Shown here in pieces: positions 1-9,075 of a stretch of DNA of 64,000 bases (its first letter is position 1; each line of letters opens with the position of its first letter). A program made the position numbers and the translations under genes. This DNA is from Phenylobacterium kunshanense (GTDB lineage: Bacteria > Pseudomonadota > Alphaproteobacteria > Caulobacterales > Caulobacteraceae): positions 310,001 through 374,000 of the forward strand of contig NZ_QFYS01000003.1 of NCBI RefSeq assembly GCF_003254525.1, read 5' to 3'. The notes beneath the pieces were generated by a model. The model made no database searches. It was given only the letters and a program-made list of their open reading frames with translations, and was not told the origin of the DNA.

Positions 1-264
1 TTCGCCGACATGCGCCGTAAGGTGCCGGAGACGATGGCCGCCTGCGCCCGGCTCATCGAGGACGAGATGCTGAAGGGGCCGTGGGTGCTGGGAGACCGGT
101 TCTCGGTCTGTGACGGCTACCTCTTCACGGTCGCTGGCTGGCTGGAGGGCGACGGCGTCGACATCAAGCGGTTCCCGAAACTCCATGCCCACTTCGAGCT
201 GGTCCGAGGCCGCGACGCCGTGCGCAAGGTTCTTGCCGCCGAAGCGGCGCAACGCCACGCCTGA
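1..264 (+). CDS. Glutathione S-transferase family protein, C-terminal fragment (5' end outside window)
   Basis: The reading frame is open from base 1 and stops at 262-264, giving the last 87 residues of a protein that begins before the window. The visible part is the all-helical C-terminal GST domain. It contains the stretch GPWVLGDRFSVCDGYLF, matching the conserved N-capping and hydrophobic-staple region of GSTs, where an aspartate caps a helix at the domain core. It ends with the usual phrase of a short helix followed by FPKLHAHFE and a final helix. The thioredoxin-like N-terminal domain that binds glutathione is not visible, so the subclass and substrate cannot be named. Confidence 0.8.
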   Translation, partial: FADMRRKVPETMAACARLIEDEMLKGPWVLGDRFSVCDGYLFTVAGWLEGDGVDIKRFPKLHAHFELVRGRDAVRKVLAAEAAQRHA

Positions 265-310
265 CGCAAGATACTTGCGGCGCGGGAGCCATTTCGATAC
301 AGACGCCGCC

Positions 311-379
311 ATGCGCACGCGGCTCGACAGCCTGCTTCTTCTCTCGCTGGGGCTTAGCCGCCCCTGGGCGCCTCTCTAG
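311..379 (+). CDS. Leucine-rich leader peptide upstream of leuA (leuL-type attenuator peptide)
   Basis: A 22-codon reading frame begins with ATG at 311 and ends with TAG at 377-379, 83 bases before leuA. Eight of its 22 residues are leucine, including four in a row encoded ctg-ctt-ctt-ctc, in the frame MRTRLDSLLLLSLGLSRPW. Leucine-rich leader peptides before leuA are known from ribosome-mediated attenuation in several proteobacteria: stalling at leucine codons when charged tRNA-Leu is scarce changes the fold of the downstream RNA. That role is inferred here from position and composition. The ribosome-binding site is weak, which is common for such leaders. Confidence 0.7.
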   Translation: MRTRLDSLLLLSLGLSRPWAPL

Positions 380-462
380 GCACGCGCACGTTCGCGGCCG
401 GGCGTTCAGGGGGCTTCTCGACCTCCGCCCGCAGACTGAAATCCCGCGAAGAGACTGAAAAA
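380..462 (+). promoter_or_regulatory. Putative leu attenuator region between leader peptide and leuA
   Basis: Two mutually exclusive pairings can be drawn by eye. In one, CCCCTG at 361-366 inside the leader pairs with CAGGGG at 407-412. In the other, GGGCG at 400-404 pairs with CGCCC at 426-430. This is what an attenuator would need, but there is no clear U-run after the second stem. Control might therefore act on leuA translation, or on termination by another route. No folding calculation was done. Confidence 0.4.
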
Positions 463-2040
463 ATGACTGTTTCCGTATCCAACGCCGCTTCCGAGCGCGA
501 CCGCGTCATCATCTTCGACACCACCATGCGCGACGGCGAGCAGTCGCCCGGCGCCTCGATGTCGCACGAAGAGAAGCTGGAGCTGGCCAAGATCCTCGAG
601 GACATGAAGGTCGACGTGATCGAGGCGGGCTTCCCGATCGCCTCGAACGGCGACTTCGAGGCCGTCCGCGCCATCTCGCAGATCGTCACCGAGAGCGTGG
701 TGTGCGGCCTGGCCCGCGCCGGCGCCGCCGACATCGAACGCTGCGCCGAGGCGATCAAGCCGGCCAAGCGCGGCCGCATCCACACCTTCATCTCCACCAG
801 CCCGGTCCACATGAAGTGGAAGCTGCAGATGGAGCCCGAGCAGGTGTTGGAGATGGTGACCCGCTCGGTCGGCCATGCCCGCAACTTCACCGACGACGTG
901 GAATGGTCGGCCGAGGACGCCACCCGCACCGAGCGCGACTTCCTGCTGCGGTGCGTGGAGGCGGCCATCAAGGCCGGCGCCACCACGATCAACCTGCCCG
1001 ACACGGTGGGCTACACCTATCCGTCGGAATACGCCGACCTGTTCCGCGACGTGATCGCCAATGTGCCGGGCGCGGACAAGGTGATCTTCTCCACCCACTG
1101 CCACAACGACCTGGGGCTGGCGGTCGCCAACTCCATCGCCGGCGTCCAGGGCGGCGCCCGCCAGATCGAGTGCGCGATCAACGGCATCGGCGAGCGGGCC
1201 GGCAACGCGGCGCTGGAAGAGATCGTCATGGCGCTGAAGGTCCGTGGCGACCGGCTGCCGTTCATGACCGGCGTCGAGACCCAGCACATCACCCGCGCCA
1301 GCCGCTACGTCTCGGCGATCACGGGCTTCCCGGTCCAGTTCAACAAGGCGATCGTCGGCAAGAACGCCTTCGCGCACGAGAGCGGCATCCACCAGGACGG
1401 GATGCTGAAGAACGCCGAGACCTACGAGATCATGAAGCCCGAGGACGTGGGCCAGATCGAGTCCAACCTGGTCATGGGCAAGCACTCGGGCCGCCACGCC
1501 TTCCGCGAGAAGCTGAAGGACCTGGGCTACGAGCTGGGCCAGAACGCCCTGAACGAGGCGTTCCAGCGCTTCAAGGACCTGGCCGACAAGAAGAAGCACG
1601 TCTTCGACGATGACATCATCGCCCTGGTCGACGACGCCCTGGCCAGCTCGGCCGACAAGGTCCAGGTCAAGCACCTGCGCGTCATCGCCGGCACCGAGGG
1701 GCCGCAGGAGGCCTTCCTGACCGTCACCATCGACGGCGAGGAGAAGAGCGCCAACGCCACTGGCGACGGTCCGGTCGACGCGGTGTTCAACGCCATCCAC
1801 GCCGTGGTGCCGCACGAGGCGATCCTGCGCCTGTTCCAGGTGCACGCGGTCACCGAGGGCACCGACGCCCAGGCCCAGGTCTCGGTGCGGCTGGAGGAAG
1901 ATGGCCGGATCGCCACCGGCTCGGCCGCCGACACCGACACCCTGACGGCGTCCGCCAAGGCCTATGTGAACGCCCTCAACAACCTCTTCGCCCGCAAGGA
2001 GAAGAGCGCGCCGTCGGCCAAGGTCGCCAGCGGGTTCTGA
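463..2040 (+). CDS. leuA: 2-isopropylmalate synthase
   Basis: This 525-residue protein condenses acetyl-CoA with 2-oxoisovalerate, the first committed step of leucine biosynthesis. The N-terminal HMGL-type TIM barrel opens with DTTMRDGEQSPG, holding the metal-binding aspartate and catalytic arginine. It also has the HCHNDLGLAVANS metal-binding motif and the glycine-rich GIGERAGNAALEE motif. The C-terminal third, from about residue 390, is the LeuA dimer domain that binds leucine for feedback inhibition. Length is normal for the long LeuA class. The ATG at 463 follows a purine-rich stretch and fits the family start. The leucine-rich leader peptide just upstream points to attenuation control. 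Confidence 0.97.
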   Translation: MTVSVSNAASERDRVIIFDTTMRDGEQSPGASMSHEEKLELAKILEDMKVDVIEAGFPIASNGDFEAVRAISQIVTESVVCGLARAGAADIERCAEAIKPAKRGRIHTFISTSPVHMKWKLQMEPEQVLEMVTRSVGHARNFTDDVEWSAEDATRTERDFLLRCVEAAIKAGATTINLPDTVGYTYPSEYADLFRDVIANVPGADKVIFSTHCHNDLGLAVANSIAGVQGGARQIECAINGIGERAGNAALEEIVMALKVRGDRLPFMTGVETQHITRASRYVSAITGFPVQFNKAIVGKNAFAHESGIHQDGMLKNAETYEIMKPEDVGQIESNLVMGKHSGRHAFREKLKDLGYELGQNALNEAFQRFKDLADKKKHVFDDDIIALVDDALASSADKVQVKHLRVIAGTEGPQEAFLTVTIDGEEKSANATGDGPVDAVFNAIHAVVPHEAILRLFQVHAVTEGTDAQAQVSVRLEEDGRIATGSAADTDTLTASAKAYVNALNNLFARKEKSAPSAKVASGF

Positions 2041-2048
2041 CCAGACGC

Positions 2049-2129
2049 CGCTCATCCCCGCGAAGACGGGGACCCGAGCGGAATCTCGGCGGCCTCGGGC
2101 CTGGATCCCCGCCTGCGCGGGGATGAGCG
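2049..2129. repeat. Imperfect 24-bp-arm palindromic intergenic repeat (REP-like)
   Basis: The left arm at 2049-2072 and the right arm at 2106-2129 are reverse complements at 22 of 24 positions. Each arm carries the core CTCATCCCCGCG or its complement, enclosing a 33-base spacer that is itself partly self-complementary. Short palindromes with this core are dispersed between genes in many high-GC alphaproteobacterial genomes. It lies directly after leuA and could also end transcription as a hairpin, although it has no U-run. Confidence 0.7.
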
Positions 2130-2141
2130 GAAGTATACGGC

Positions 2142-3023
2142 ATGCTCTGGATCATCCTCACCGCAGCGGCGGCGCCGCTGCAGGTGGCGCGCAATGCGCT
2201 GCAGCGCGGGCTGGTTGGCGACGCGGGTCCGTGGGGCGCGACCCTGGTGCGCTTCCTGTTCGGCCTGCCGTTCTCCATCGCCATGTTCGCGGTGGTCGCG
2301 GTCCTGACGCCGGACGCCCACCCGACGCCGACGCTCCGCTTCTGGATCGGCGTGCTCTCGGGCGCGACGGCGCAGGTTGCGGCGACCGGCGCGCTGCTGC
2401 TCGCGATGCGACGCTCGGGCTTCGCGGTGGCGACCATGATGCAGCAGTCTTCTCTGCCGCTGGGCGCGCTGCTGGGTTGGGCGGCGCTGGGAGACGTGCT
2501 CTCCGGCGCAGCCTGGCTGGGGATCGCCGTCGCGACGGCAGGCCTTGCGGTGCTGTCCTGGCCGAGGGCGGAAGACGTGAAGGGCGCGGGCGCCGGCGCG
2601 CTCCTCGGCCTGGCGTCGGGCGCGGCGTTCGCCGTGGCGCTCAACGGCTACCGGCAATCGGGGCTCGCGCTCGAGCCCGAGCATCCGATCTACGCGGCCC
2701 TGGCCGGCGTGGTCACCGCCCAGGCCTTCCAGACGGTCCTGCTGGGCGGCGCGCTGGCCCTGACCCGGCCGCAGGCGTTGAGGGCGGTCGCGGCTTCCTG
2801 GCGCGCCTCACTGGGCGCGGGCTTCTGCGGCGCGGCGGCCTCGGCCTGCTGGTTCGGCGCCCTGGCGCTGGCTCCGGCAGGTCCCGTGCGTGCGGTCGGG
2901 GTCATCGAGACGCCGATCGCCGCGGCCGTGGGTCGGCGGCTGTTCCGGGAGCGGGTGACATCGCGCCAGTGGATCGGTGGCCTGTTGACCGCCGCCGGCG
3001 TGGTGCTGACCGCGCTAGGTTGA
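2142..3023 (+). CDS. EamA/DMT-superfamily membrane transporter
   Basis: The 293-residue product is almost entirely hydrophobic, with about ten predicted membrane helices arranged as two five-helix halves, as in the EamA drug/metabolite transporter family. The second half ends with PVRAVGVIETPIAAAVGRR followed by a short loop and a last helix, typical of the repeat end. The substrate cannot be read from sequence; family members export amino acids, metabolites or drugs. The start at 2142 lies just after the palindromic repeat. Its 3' end overlaps the end of the convergent small gene at 3015-3245 by nine bases. Confidence 0.8.
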   Translation: MLWIILTAAAAPLQVARNALQRGLVGDAGPWGATLVRFLFGLPFSIAMFAVVAVLTPDAHPTPTLRFWIGVLSGATAQVAATGALLLAMRRSGFAVATMMQQSSLPLGALLGWAALGDVLSGAAWLGIAVATAGLAVLSWPRAEDVKGAGAGALLGLASGAAFAVALNGYRQSGLALEPEHPIYAALAGVVTAQAFQTVLLGGALALTRPQALRAVAASWRASLGAGFCGAAASACWFGALALAPAGPVRAVGVIETPIAAAVGRRLFRERVTSRQWIGGLLTAAGVVLTALG

Positions 3024-3245
3024 GGACGGCTGCGCCGGCTTGGGGTCGACGCATTTCTTGTGCGTGACCTCGTGGCCGAGAATCTTCCCGACCTTCTTGA
3101 CCGTGCAGACCGACGCGGGCTTGCCATCGGGCCTGGACTTGGCCCCCTGTTCAGCGCCAGGCGGCTTCGGCGGGGGCACTTCGGTCGGCTGGGTGGGCGG
3201 GGGAGCCGCCGCGATCGCGGCGATCGCGGCCAGTATCGTGAGCAT
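3015..3245 (-). CDS. Small secreted proline-rich hypothetical protein
   Basis: The 76-residue product starts with a short hydrophobic Ala-rich segment, MLTILAAIAAIAAA, that could serve as a signal peptide. A proline/threonine-rich linker follows, and then a basic tail with two cysteines about 17 residues apart, in VCTVKKVGK and THKKCVDP. A good Shine-Dalgarno (GGAGG, six bases before the ATG) supports translation. I do not recognise the family. The two cysteines could form a disulfide in the periplasm, which is inference only. Confidence 0.6.
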   Translation of the reverse strand: MLTILAAIAAIAAAPPPTQPTEVPPPKPPGAEQGAKSRPDGKPASVCTVKKVGKILGHEVTHKKCVDPKPAQPSST

Positions 3246-3320
3246 GGGATCCTCCAGCCCGCACGTTGCGGCGAAACTCGGCGCCGCGCACGTTAAAGCT
3301 GTGTCACGCGCCGCCGTGCC

Positions 3321-3623
3321 TCAGGCCTTCTTCACGAACTCGGCGCGCAGGACGAGGCCCTTGATGCTCTCGTGGCGGCAGTCGATCTCCTGCGGATCGC
3401 CGGTGAGGCGGATCGAGCGGATCATCGTGCCGCGCTTGAGGGTCTGGCCGGCGCCCTTCACCTTCAGGTCCTTCACGAGCACCACCGCGTCGCCGTCGGC
3501 CAGCAGGTTGCCGACGGAGTCGCGCACCTCGACCTGACCCGCGGCCGCGGCGCGCTCCGCGGCCTCGGCCGCGCTGATCCATTCGCCGCTGGCCTCGTCA
3601 AAGACGAATTCGTCGCCGCTCAT
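3321..3623 (-). CDS. PhnA (YjdM-like) domain protein lacking the zinc-ribbon half
   Basis: The 100-residue product matches the C-terminal PhnA domain: a compact all-beta fold with the signature GNLLADGDAVVLVKDLKVKG and the ending VLRAEFVKKA. Full-length YjdM/PhnA proteins also carry an N-terminal four-cysteine zinc ribbon. It is absent here and replaced by a short acidic segment. The ATG at 3623 is preferred over an in-frame ATG at 3680 because a CGGAGAG ribosome-binding site lies five bases before it. Despite the historic name, this family's role in phosphonate use is unproven. Confidence 0.8.
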   Translation of the reverse strand: MSGDEFVFDEASGEWISAAEAAERAAAAGQVEVRDSVGNLLADGDAVVLVKDLKVKGAGQTLKRGTMIRSIRLTGDPQEIDCRHESIKGLVLRAEFVKKA

Positions 3624-3682
3624 ATTGCTCTCCGAGGCAAGTTTGGCGGCTGCCATAAGCCCCGAAACCCGCGCGGCCAAGG

Positions 3683-4450
3683 TTATTCCACGGCCAGGAT
3701 GACGTGCGGCGCCTTCACGAGCGCCGTGACGCGGTCGCCCGGCGCGAGCTCCAGAGTCTCGGCGCTCTCGAGCGTGATGGAGGCGGCGAGAGTCTTGCCG
3801 CCGCCGATGTCCAGACGGACCTCGCTCATCACGGCGCCGTCCTCACGGCTCTGAACGACGCCCTCGATCTGGTTGCGCGCCGAGGTGCGCAGGCCCTCTC
3901 CCTTGGCCAGGACGACGAAGCTGGACTTGATGAGGGCGATCGCCGCCGCGCCCTCCGCAAGCCCCAGGTCTTCCACACTCCGGGCGGTGACCACGGCCAC
4001 GATGTCGAGTCCGTCGGCGAGGCGCAGCGTCACCTCGGTGTTCACCGAGCCTGTCGCGACGCGGATGATCCGGCCGCGAAGCGCGTTGCGCGCGCTGGTC
4101 TTCATCCCGAGACTCCAGAAGACGTCCGACCCCAGCCCCTGGTCCAGTTTGGAGAGGGCGGCGTCCATCTCCGCCTGCACGCGGCGAAAGGCGGCCACGG
4201 CGGCCCGGCCCCGGCTCGTCAGCCGGGCGGCGCCTCCCGCGCGGCCGCCGGGCGCGGCCTCGACCAGCGGACTGTCGAAGAGGTTGTTGAGCGCCTGCAC
4301 TGCATCCCAGGCTCCCTTGTACGAGAGATCCACGCGGCGCGCGGCCGCGCTGATCGAACCCAGTTCGTCGATGGCTTCGAGCAAGGCCATGCGAGCCAGC
4401 GCCACCCGAGGCAACCCCGGCCGCTCCAGCATGACGGTGGCGCTCAGCAT
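3683..4450 (-). CDS. modE: ModE-type molybdate-responsive transcriptional regulator
   Basis: This 255-residue protein has a LysR-like winged helix-turn-helix at about residues 20-85, with SISAAARRVDLSYKGAWDAV as the helix pair. Two TOBE/MOP molybdate-binding domains follow, at about 125-190 and 195-255. E. coli ModE binds molybdate in the equivalent domains and then represses modABC. The gene is divergent from modA with only 53 bases between the start codons, and a ModE-like palindrome sits in that gap. Self-regulation together with control of modABC is the likely arrangement. Confidence 0.93.
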   Translation of the reverse strand: MLSATVMLERPGLPRVALARMALLEAIDELGSISAAARRVDLSYKGAWDAVQALNNLFDSPLVEAAPGGRAGGAARLTSRGRAAVAAFRRVQAEMDAALSKLDQGLGSDVFWSLGMKTSARNALRGRIIRVATGSVNTEVTLRLADGLDIVAVVTARSVEDLGLAEGAAAIALIKSSFVVLAKGEGLRTSARNQIEGVVQSREDGAVMSEVRLDIGGGKTLAASITLESAETLELAPGDRVTALVKAPHVILAVE

Positions 4451-4459
4451 GCTTTGCTC

Positions 4460-4484
4460 CGTTATGCAGTCGCGCTACATAACG
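4460..4484. promoter_or_regulatory. ModE operator in the modE/modA intergenic region
   Basis: The palindrome CGTTATGCAG, then TCGCG, then CTACATAACG has arms that match at nine of ten positions. It closely resembles the E. coli ModE box, whose half-site is CGTTATATA. It lies between the divergent starts of modE (4450) and modA (4504), so one bound dimer could block both promoters. Confidence 0.85.
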
Positions 4485-4503
4485 AAACCCCGGCGGAGGA
4501 ACA

Positions 4504-5295
4504 ATGGATCGGACATGCGACGGCGGACGGCGGGCTGTCGTGCTGGGAGCGGCGGCGACCGCGCTGGCCCCGGCCGCCTGGGCGTCGTCTGTCCCGCCCC
4601 TCGTGGCGGCCGCCTCGGACCTCCAGTTCGCCCTGCCGGAAGTCGCCTCGGCGTTCCGACGTCGGACGGGGACCGAGGTCCGGCTCGTATTCGGCTCGTC
4701 GGGCAGCTTCGTGCAGCAGATCCGGAGCGGCGCCCCCTTCGAGGTCTTCCTTTCGGCCGATGAGGCCTATGTCGACAACCTTCGTGCCGCAGGCCACACC
4801 GCGGACGATGGCCGGCTCTATGCCGTGGGCCGCATCGGCATCTTCACGCCGCGCCGTTCCCCCGTGCGTGCGGACGAACGAATGGATGACCTCGCCGCGG
4901 CGCTGAGGGACGGCCGGCTCCGCAAGCTGGCCATCGCCAACCCGGCGCATGCGCCCTACGGCCGGGCCGCGCGCGTGGCGCTGACCCGGCGCGGGCTCTG
5001 GGCGGCCGTCCAGCCCAAGCTGGTGCTGGGCGACAATGCCTCGCAGGCGACCCAGTTCGCCGTGTCCGGCTCGGCTCAGGCCGGAATCATCCCGCTGTCG
5101 CTGGCCGCTGCGCCGACGGTAGCCCAGGCTGGGCGGTTCGCGCTTGTGCCTGAGGGCTGGCACAGCCCGCTGCGCCAGCGGGCCGTTGTGCTGCGGGGCG
5201 CAGGCGCTGGGGCGCGCGGCTTTTTCGACTTCCTGCAGGGGGCGGAAGCCCGCCGAATCCTGGCGCGCCACGGTTTCAGGCTTCCGGCCCCATGA
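4504..5295 (+). CDS. modA: Molybdate ABC transporter substrate-binding protein
   Basis: This 263-residue periplasmic binding protein captures molybdate (or tungstate) for the ModBC importer. An N-terminal export signal contains an RR pair followed by a hydrophobic Ala-rich segment ending near AWASS. The mature start LVAAASDLQFALPEV is the ModA hallmark, with serines that contact the oxyanion. A second ligand segment, VFGSSGSFVQQI, follows. The strong GGAGGA at 4495-4500 sets the start. The gene overlaps modB by four bases (ATGA), indicating translational coupling in a modABC operon under the ModE operator. Confidence 0.95.
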   Translation: MDRTCDGGRRAVVLGAAATALAPAAWASSVPPLVAAASDLQFALPEVASAFRRRTGTEVRLVFGSSGSFVQQIRSGAPFEVFLSADEAYVDNLRAAGHTADDGRLYAVGRIGIFTPRRSPVRADERMDDLAAALRDGRLRKLAIANPAHAPYGRAARVALTRRGLWAAVQPKLVLGDNASQATQFAVSGSAQAGIIPLSLAAAPTVAQAGRFALVPEGWHSPLRQRAVVLRGAGAGARGFFDFLQGAEARRILARHGFRLPAP

Positions 5296-5963
5296 TGGAT
5301 TGGCAGGCGCTCGGGGTATCGGTTCGCCTGGCGGCCTGGACGTCGGTCCTGCTGCTGCCCGCGGGCCTGTGGCTCGCGCGGGTGCTGGCTTTCAGCTCCT
5401 TGCGTGGCAAGCCCTGGATCGAGGCCCTGATCGCCGCACCGCTGGTTCTGCCGCCCACGGTCCTGGGCTTCTACCTGCTCAATCTCCTGGGGGCGAACTC
5501 GGTGCTGGGCGGCCTCTGGTCGGGGCTGTTCGGCCATCCGCTGGCGTTCAGCTTCGAGGGGCTGCTGATCGCCTCGCTCATCTTCAACCTCCCATTCGCC
5601 GTGCAGCCCATGCAGCGGGCGTTCGAAGCGTTGCCGCCGGATGTCCGCGAGGCGGCGTGGGTCAGCGGCCTGGATCCGTGGGAGACGTTCTGGCGGGTCG
5701 AACTGCCGCTTGCCTGGCCCGGCATCGCCTCGGCGCTGGCGCTGACCTTCGCCCACACCGTCGGGGAGTTCGGCGTCGTGCTGATGGTCGGCGGCGCTAT
5801 TCCCGGCGAGACGCGGACCCTGTCGCTGGCCATCTACGACCGCGTGCATGCGTTTGACTTCGACGCCGCAGGGACGATGAGCGCAGTGCTGCTTCTCGTC
5901 TCGATCGCCGCGATCGCCGTGGTGTACGGCTTCTCCGGGCGCCGGAATCCCGTCGATGACTGA
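5292..5963 (+). CDS. modB: Molybdate ABC transporter permease
   Basis: The 223-residue inner-membrane protein has about five hydrophobic helices and the permease EAA loop near residues 115-135, in PPDVREAAWVSGLDPWETF, which contacts the ATPase. The segment APLVLPPTVLGFYLL is typical of ModB. It starts inside the modA stop codon and overlaps modC by eight bases, so modABC is translated as a coupled unit. Confidence 0.95.
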   Translation: MMDWQALGVSVRLAAWTSVLLLPAGLWLARVLAFSSLRGKPWIEALIAAPLVLPPTVLGFYLLNLLGANSVLGGLWSGLFGHPLAFSFEGLLIASLIFNLPFAVQPMQRAFEALPPDVREAAWVSGLDPWETFWRVELPLAWPGIASALALTFAHTVGEFGVVLMVGGAIPGETRTLSLAIYDRVHAFDFDAAGTMSAVLLLVSIAAIAVVYGFSGRRNPVDD

Positions 5964-6669
5964 CGGCCTCGTGGTGCGCCTGCGGCAACGCCGGCCGGTC
6001 GACCTCGACTTGGAGCTCGCGTGCGCTTCGGGTCGGGTGCTGGGGGTGGTGGGGCCGTCCGGCGCGGGGAAGACGACCCTGCTGCGGTTCATCGCCGGCC
6101 TGGGTCGGGCGGACGAGGGATCCATCCGGGTGGCCGGAGAGACCTGGTTCGACAGCGTGTCCGGTGTCTGGAGACCGCCACACCGGCGCGCCGTCGGGCT
6201 GGTCTTCCAGGAGCATGCCCTGTTTCCCCACCTGACCGCGCTGGACAATGTGGCTCTGGCCCTGAAGCGTCTTCCGGCCCGCGCCCGGCGGGAAGAAGCC
6301 GCGCGGCTTCTCGCGCGGGTGCACCTGGCGGGTCTCGAACAGCGTCGCCCTTCCGCACTGTCCGGCGGCCAGCGTCAGCGCGTGGCGATCGCGCGTGCGC
6401 TAGCGCGAGACCCGGCCGTGCTGCTGCTCGACGAGCCCTTCTCGGCCGTGGATAGGCGGACCAGGGCCTCGCTGCACCGGCAACTTGCGGAGTTGCGCCA
6501 GTCGCTCGACATCCCGGTGGTGCTGGTCAGCCACGACATCGAGGAGGTCGTGCGCCTGGCTGATGAGGTGGCGGTGCTGGATCGCGGCTGCATCGTCCGG
6601 CACGCCCGTGCGGACGAGCTGCTGGCCGACGCGGATATGCGCCGCCTGCTCCTCGGGGACGACGGCTGA
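5956..6669 (+). CDS. modC: Molybdate ABC transporter ATP-binding protein, short form without TOBE domain
   Basis: This 237-residue ATPase powers molybdate import. Walker A is GPSGAGKTT (about residues 33-41), the signature is LSGGQRQR, Walker B is VLLLDEPFSAVD, and the switch histidine lies in LVSHDIEEV. Classical ModC is about 350 residues and ends with a TOBE/MOP regulatory domain. This one stops right after the nucleotide-binding domain, so intracellular molybdate sensing here probably relies on ModE alone. It is the last gene of modABC. Confidence 0.93.
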   Translation: MTDGLVVRLRQRRPVDLDLELACASGRVLGVVGPSGAGKTTLLRFIAGLGRADEGSIRVAGETWFDSVSGVWRPPHRRAVGLVFQEHALFPHLTALDNVALALKRLPARARREEAARLLARVHLAGLEQRRPSALSGGQRQRVAIARALARDPAVLLLDEPFSAVDRRTRASLHRQLAELRQSLDIPVVLVSHDIEEVVRLADEVAVLDRGCIVRHARADELLADADMRRLLLGDDG

Positions 6670-7959
<1,290 letters not shown>

Positions 7960-7989
7960 GGAGCGCCCGGAAGGGGCGGGAACGCGTCG

Positions 7990-9075
7990 ATGTCCTTGAG
8001 GGACAACCCGCTCGGTGAACTGAAGGTCCCGCTGACCTGGACGGCGGGGATCGTGTTCCTGGTCGTGCTGATCGTTTCGGTTGGCATCCTGCTTGGCGAC
8101 CGTCGCGAGGCGTTCGATACGGACGAATACGGCAATCCGCGCACCCTATCGGATCGGGTGATGGCGCCGGTTGGCGACGCGCTCTCGACGCCGGGCCGGC
8201 TGACGGGCGAGGGCGTCGAGGGTATTCGCGGCTACTTCTTCGCCGTCTCGGAGAACCGTCGTCTCAAGGCCGAGCTGGAGAACATGCGCCAGTGGCGGGA
8301 CGTGGCGGTCGCCCTCCGCGACACCAACGAACGCTACCGCGCCATCCTGGGCCTAAAGACCGATCCCCCGATCCCGATGGCTGCGGCCCGGATCGTCGTC
8401 GACAGCCGCGGGCCCTTCGCACATTCCCGCCTCGCCAACGTAGGCCGCGAGGCCGGCGTGAAGCCGGGGAATCCGGTGATGAGCGAGAACGGGCTGGTCG
8501 GCCGCGTCGTCGGCGTCACCGAGGGCGTCAGCCGGGTGCTGGTCCTGACCGACGTCGCCTCGCGCACCCCGGTCATGATCGACCGGACCAATGCCCGCGC
8601 GATCCTGACCGGCGACGGCGGCCCGAACCCTCGACTGGACTATCTGCGCGGCCAGAACGCCGTGCGGGCGGGGGACAAGGTGCTGACGTCCGGCGACGGT
8701 GGCGTCTTCCCCCGCGGACTGCCGGTCGGCGTGGTTGTGAAGGGGCTCGACGGTCGATGGCGTGTAGTCCTCGCCGCCGACAAGGCGCCCGTGGACTATG
8801 TCCGGATCCTGCTGTTCGAGGATTTCACCCAGGTCGCCAATCGCGCGGCGCTCGACCAGATGAACCCGCCATCGCCGACGCCGGGCGCTTCGACCTTGCC
8901 GCCGCCGGTTCCCGAACCGGTGGTTCAGCCCCCCGCCGCGGCCACGCCCCGACCGAAGGCGGCGGCCGCCGTTCCGGGACCGCCGGCGGCTACGCCTGCG
9001 CCCAAGGCGGCGGTTCCCCGGGCGACGCCGCCCGCCAAGGCCGCCCCGCCGCGGCCCTCGGAGCCGGCGCCGTGA
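7990..9075 (+). CDS. mreC: Rod shape-determining protein MreC
   Basis: This 361-residue bitopic protein links MreB to PBP2 in the elongasome. It has one membrane helix near residues 13-33, a periplasmic coiled coil at about 75-110, and the MreC beta-barrel core with NPVMSENGLVGRVVGV. After the core, the last 75 residues are almost entirely proline and alanine with scattered lysine, a disordered tail common in Caulobacterales MreC. Its stop overlaps the GTG start of mreD by four bases. Confidence 0.95.
   Translation: MSLRDNPLGELKVPLTWTAGIVFLVVLIVSVGILLGDRREAFDTDEYGNPRTLSDRVMAPVGDALSTPGRLTGEGVEGIRGYFFAVSENRRLKAELENMRQWRDVAVALRDTNERYRAILGLKTDPPIPMAAARIVVDSRGPFAHSRLANVGREAGVKPGNPVMSENGLVGRVVGVTEGVSRVLVLTDVASRTPVMIDRTNARAILTGDGGPNPRLDYLRGQNAVRAGDKVLTSGDGGVFPRGLPVGVVVKGLDGRWRVVLAADKAPVDYVRILLFEDFTQVANRAALDQMNPPSPTPGASTLPPPVPEPVVQPPAAATPRPKAAAAVPGPPAATPAPKAAVPRATPPAKAAPPRPSEPAP

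Noticed and set aside
406..2055. A 549-codon open frame opposite leuA
   Set aside because: leuA is clear on the plus strand; this frame has no recognisable domain and has typical shadow composition.
2123..3067. Alternative frame and starts overlapping the EamA transporter
   Set aside because: Only the frame beginning at 2142 gives ten hydrophobic helices; the others are Arg/Gly/Pro-rich shadows.
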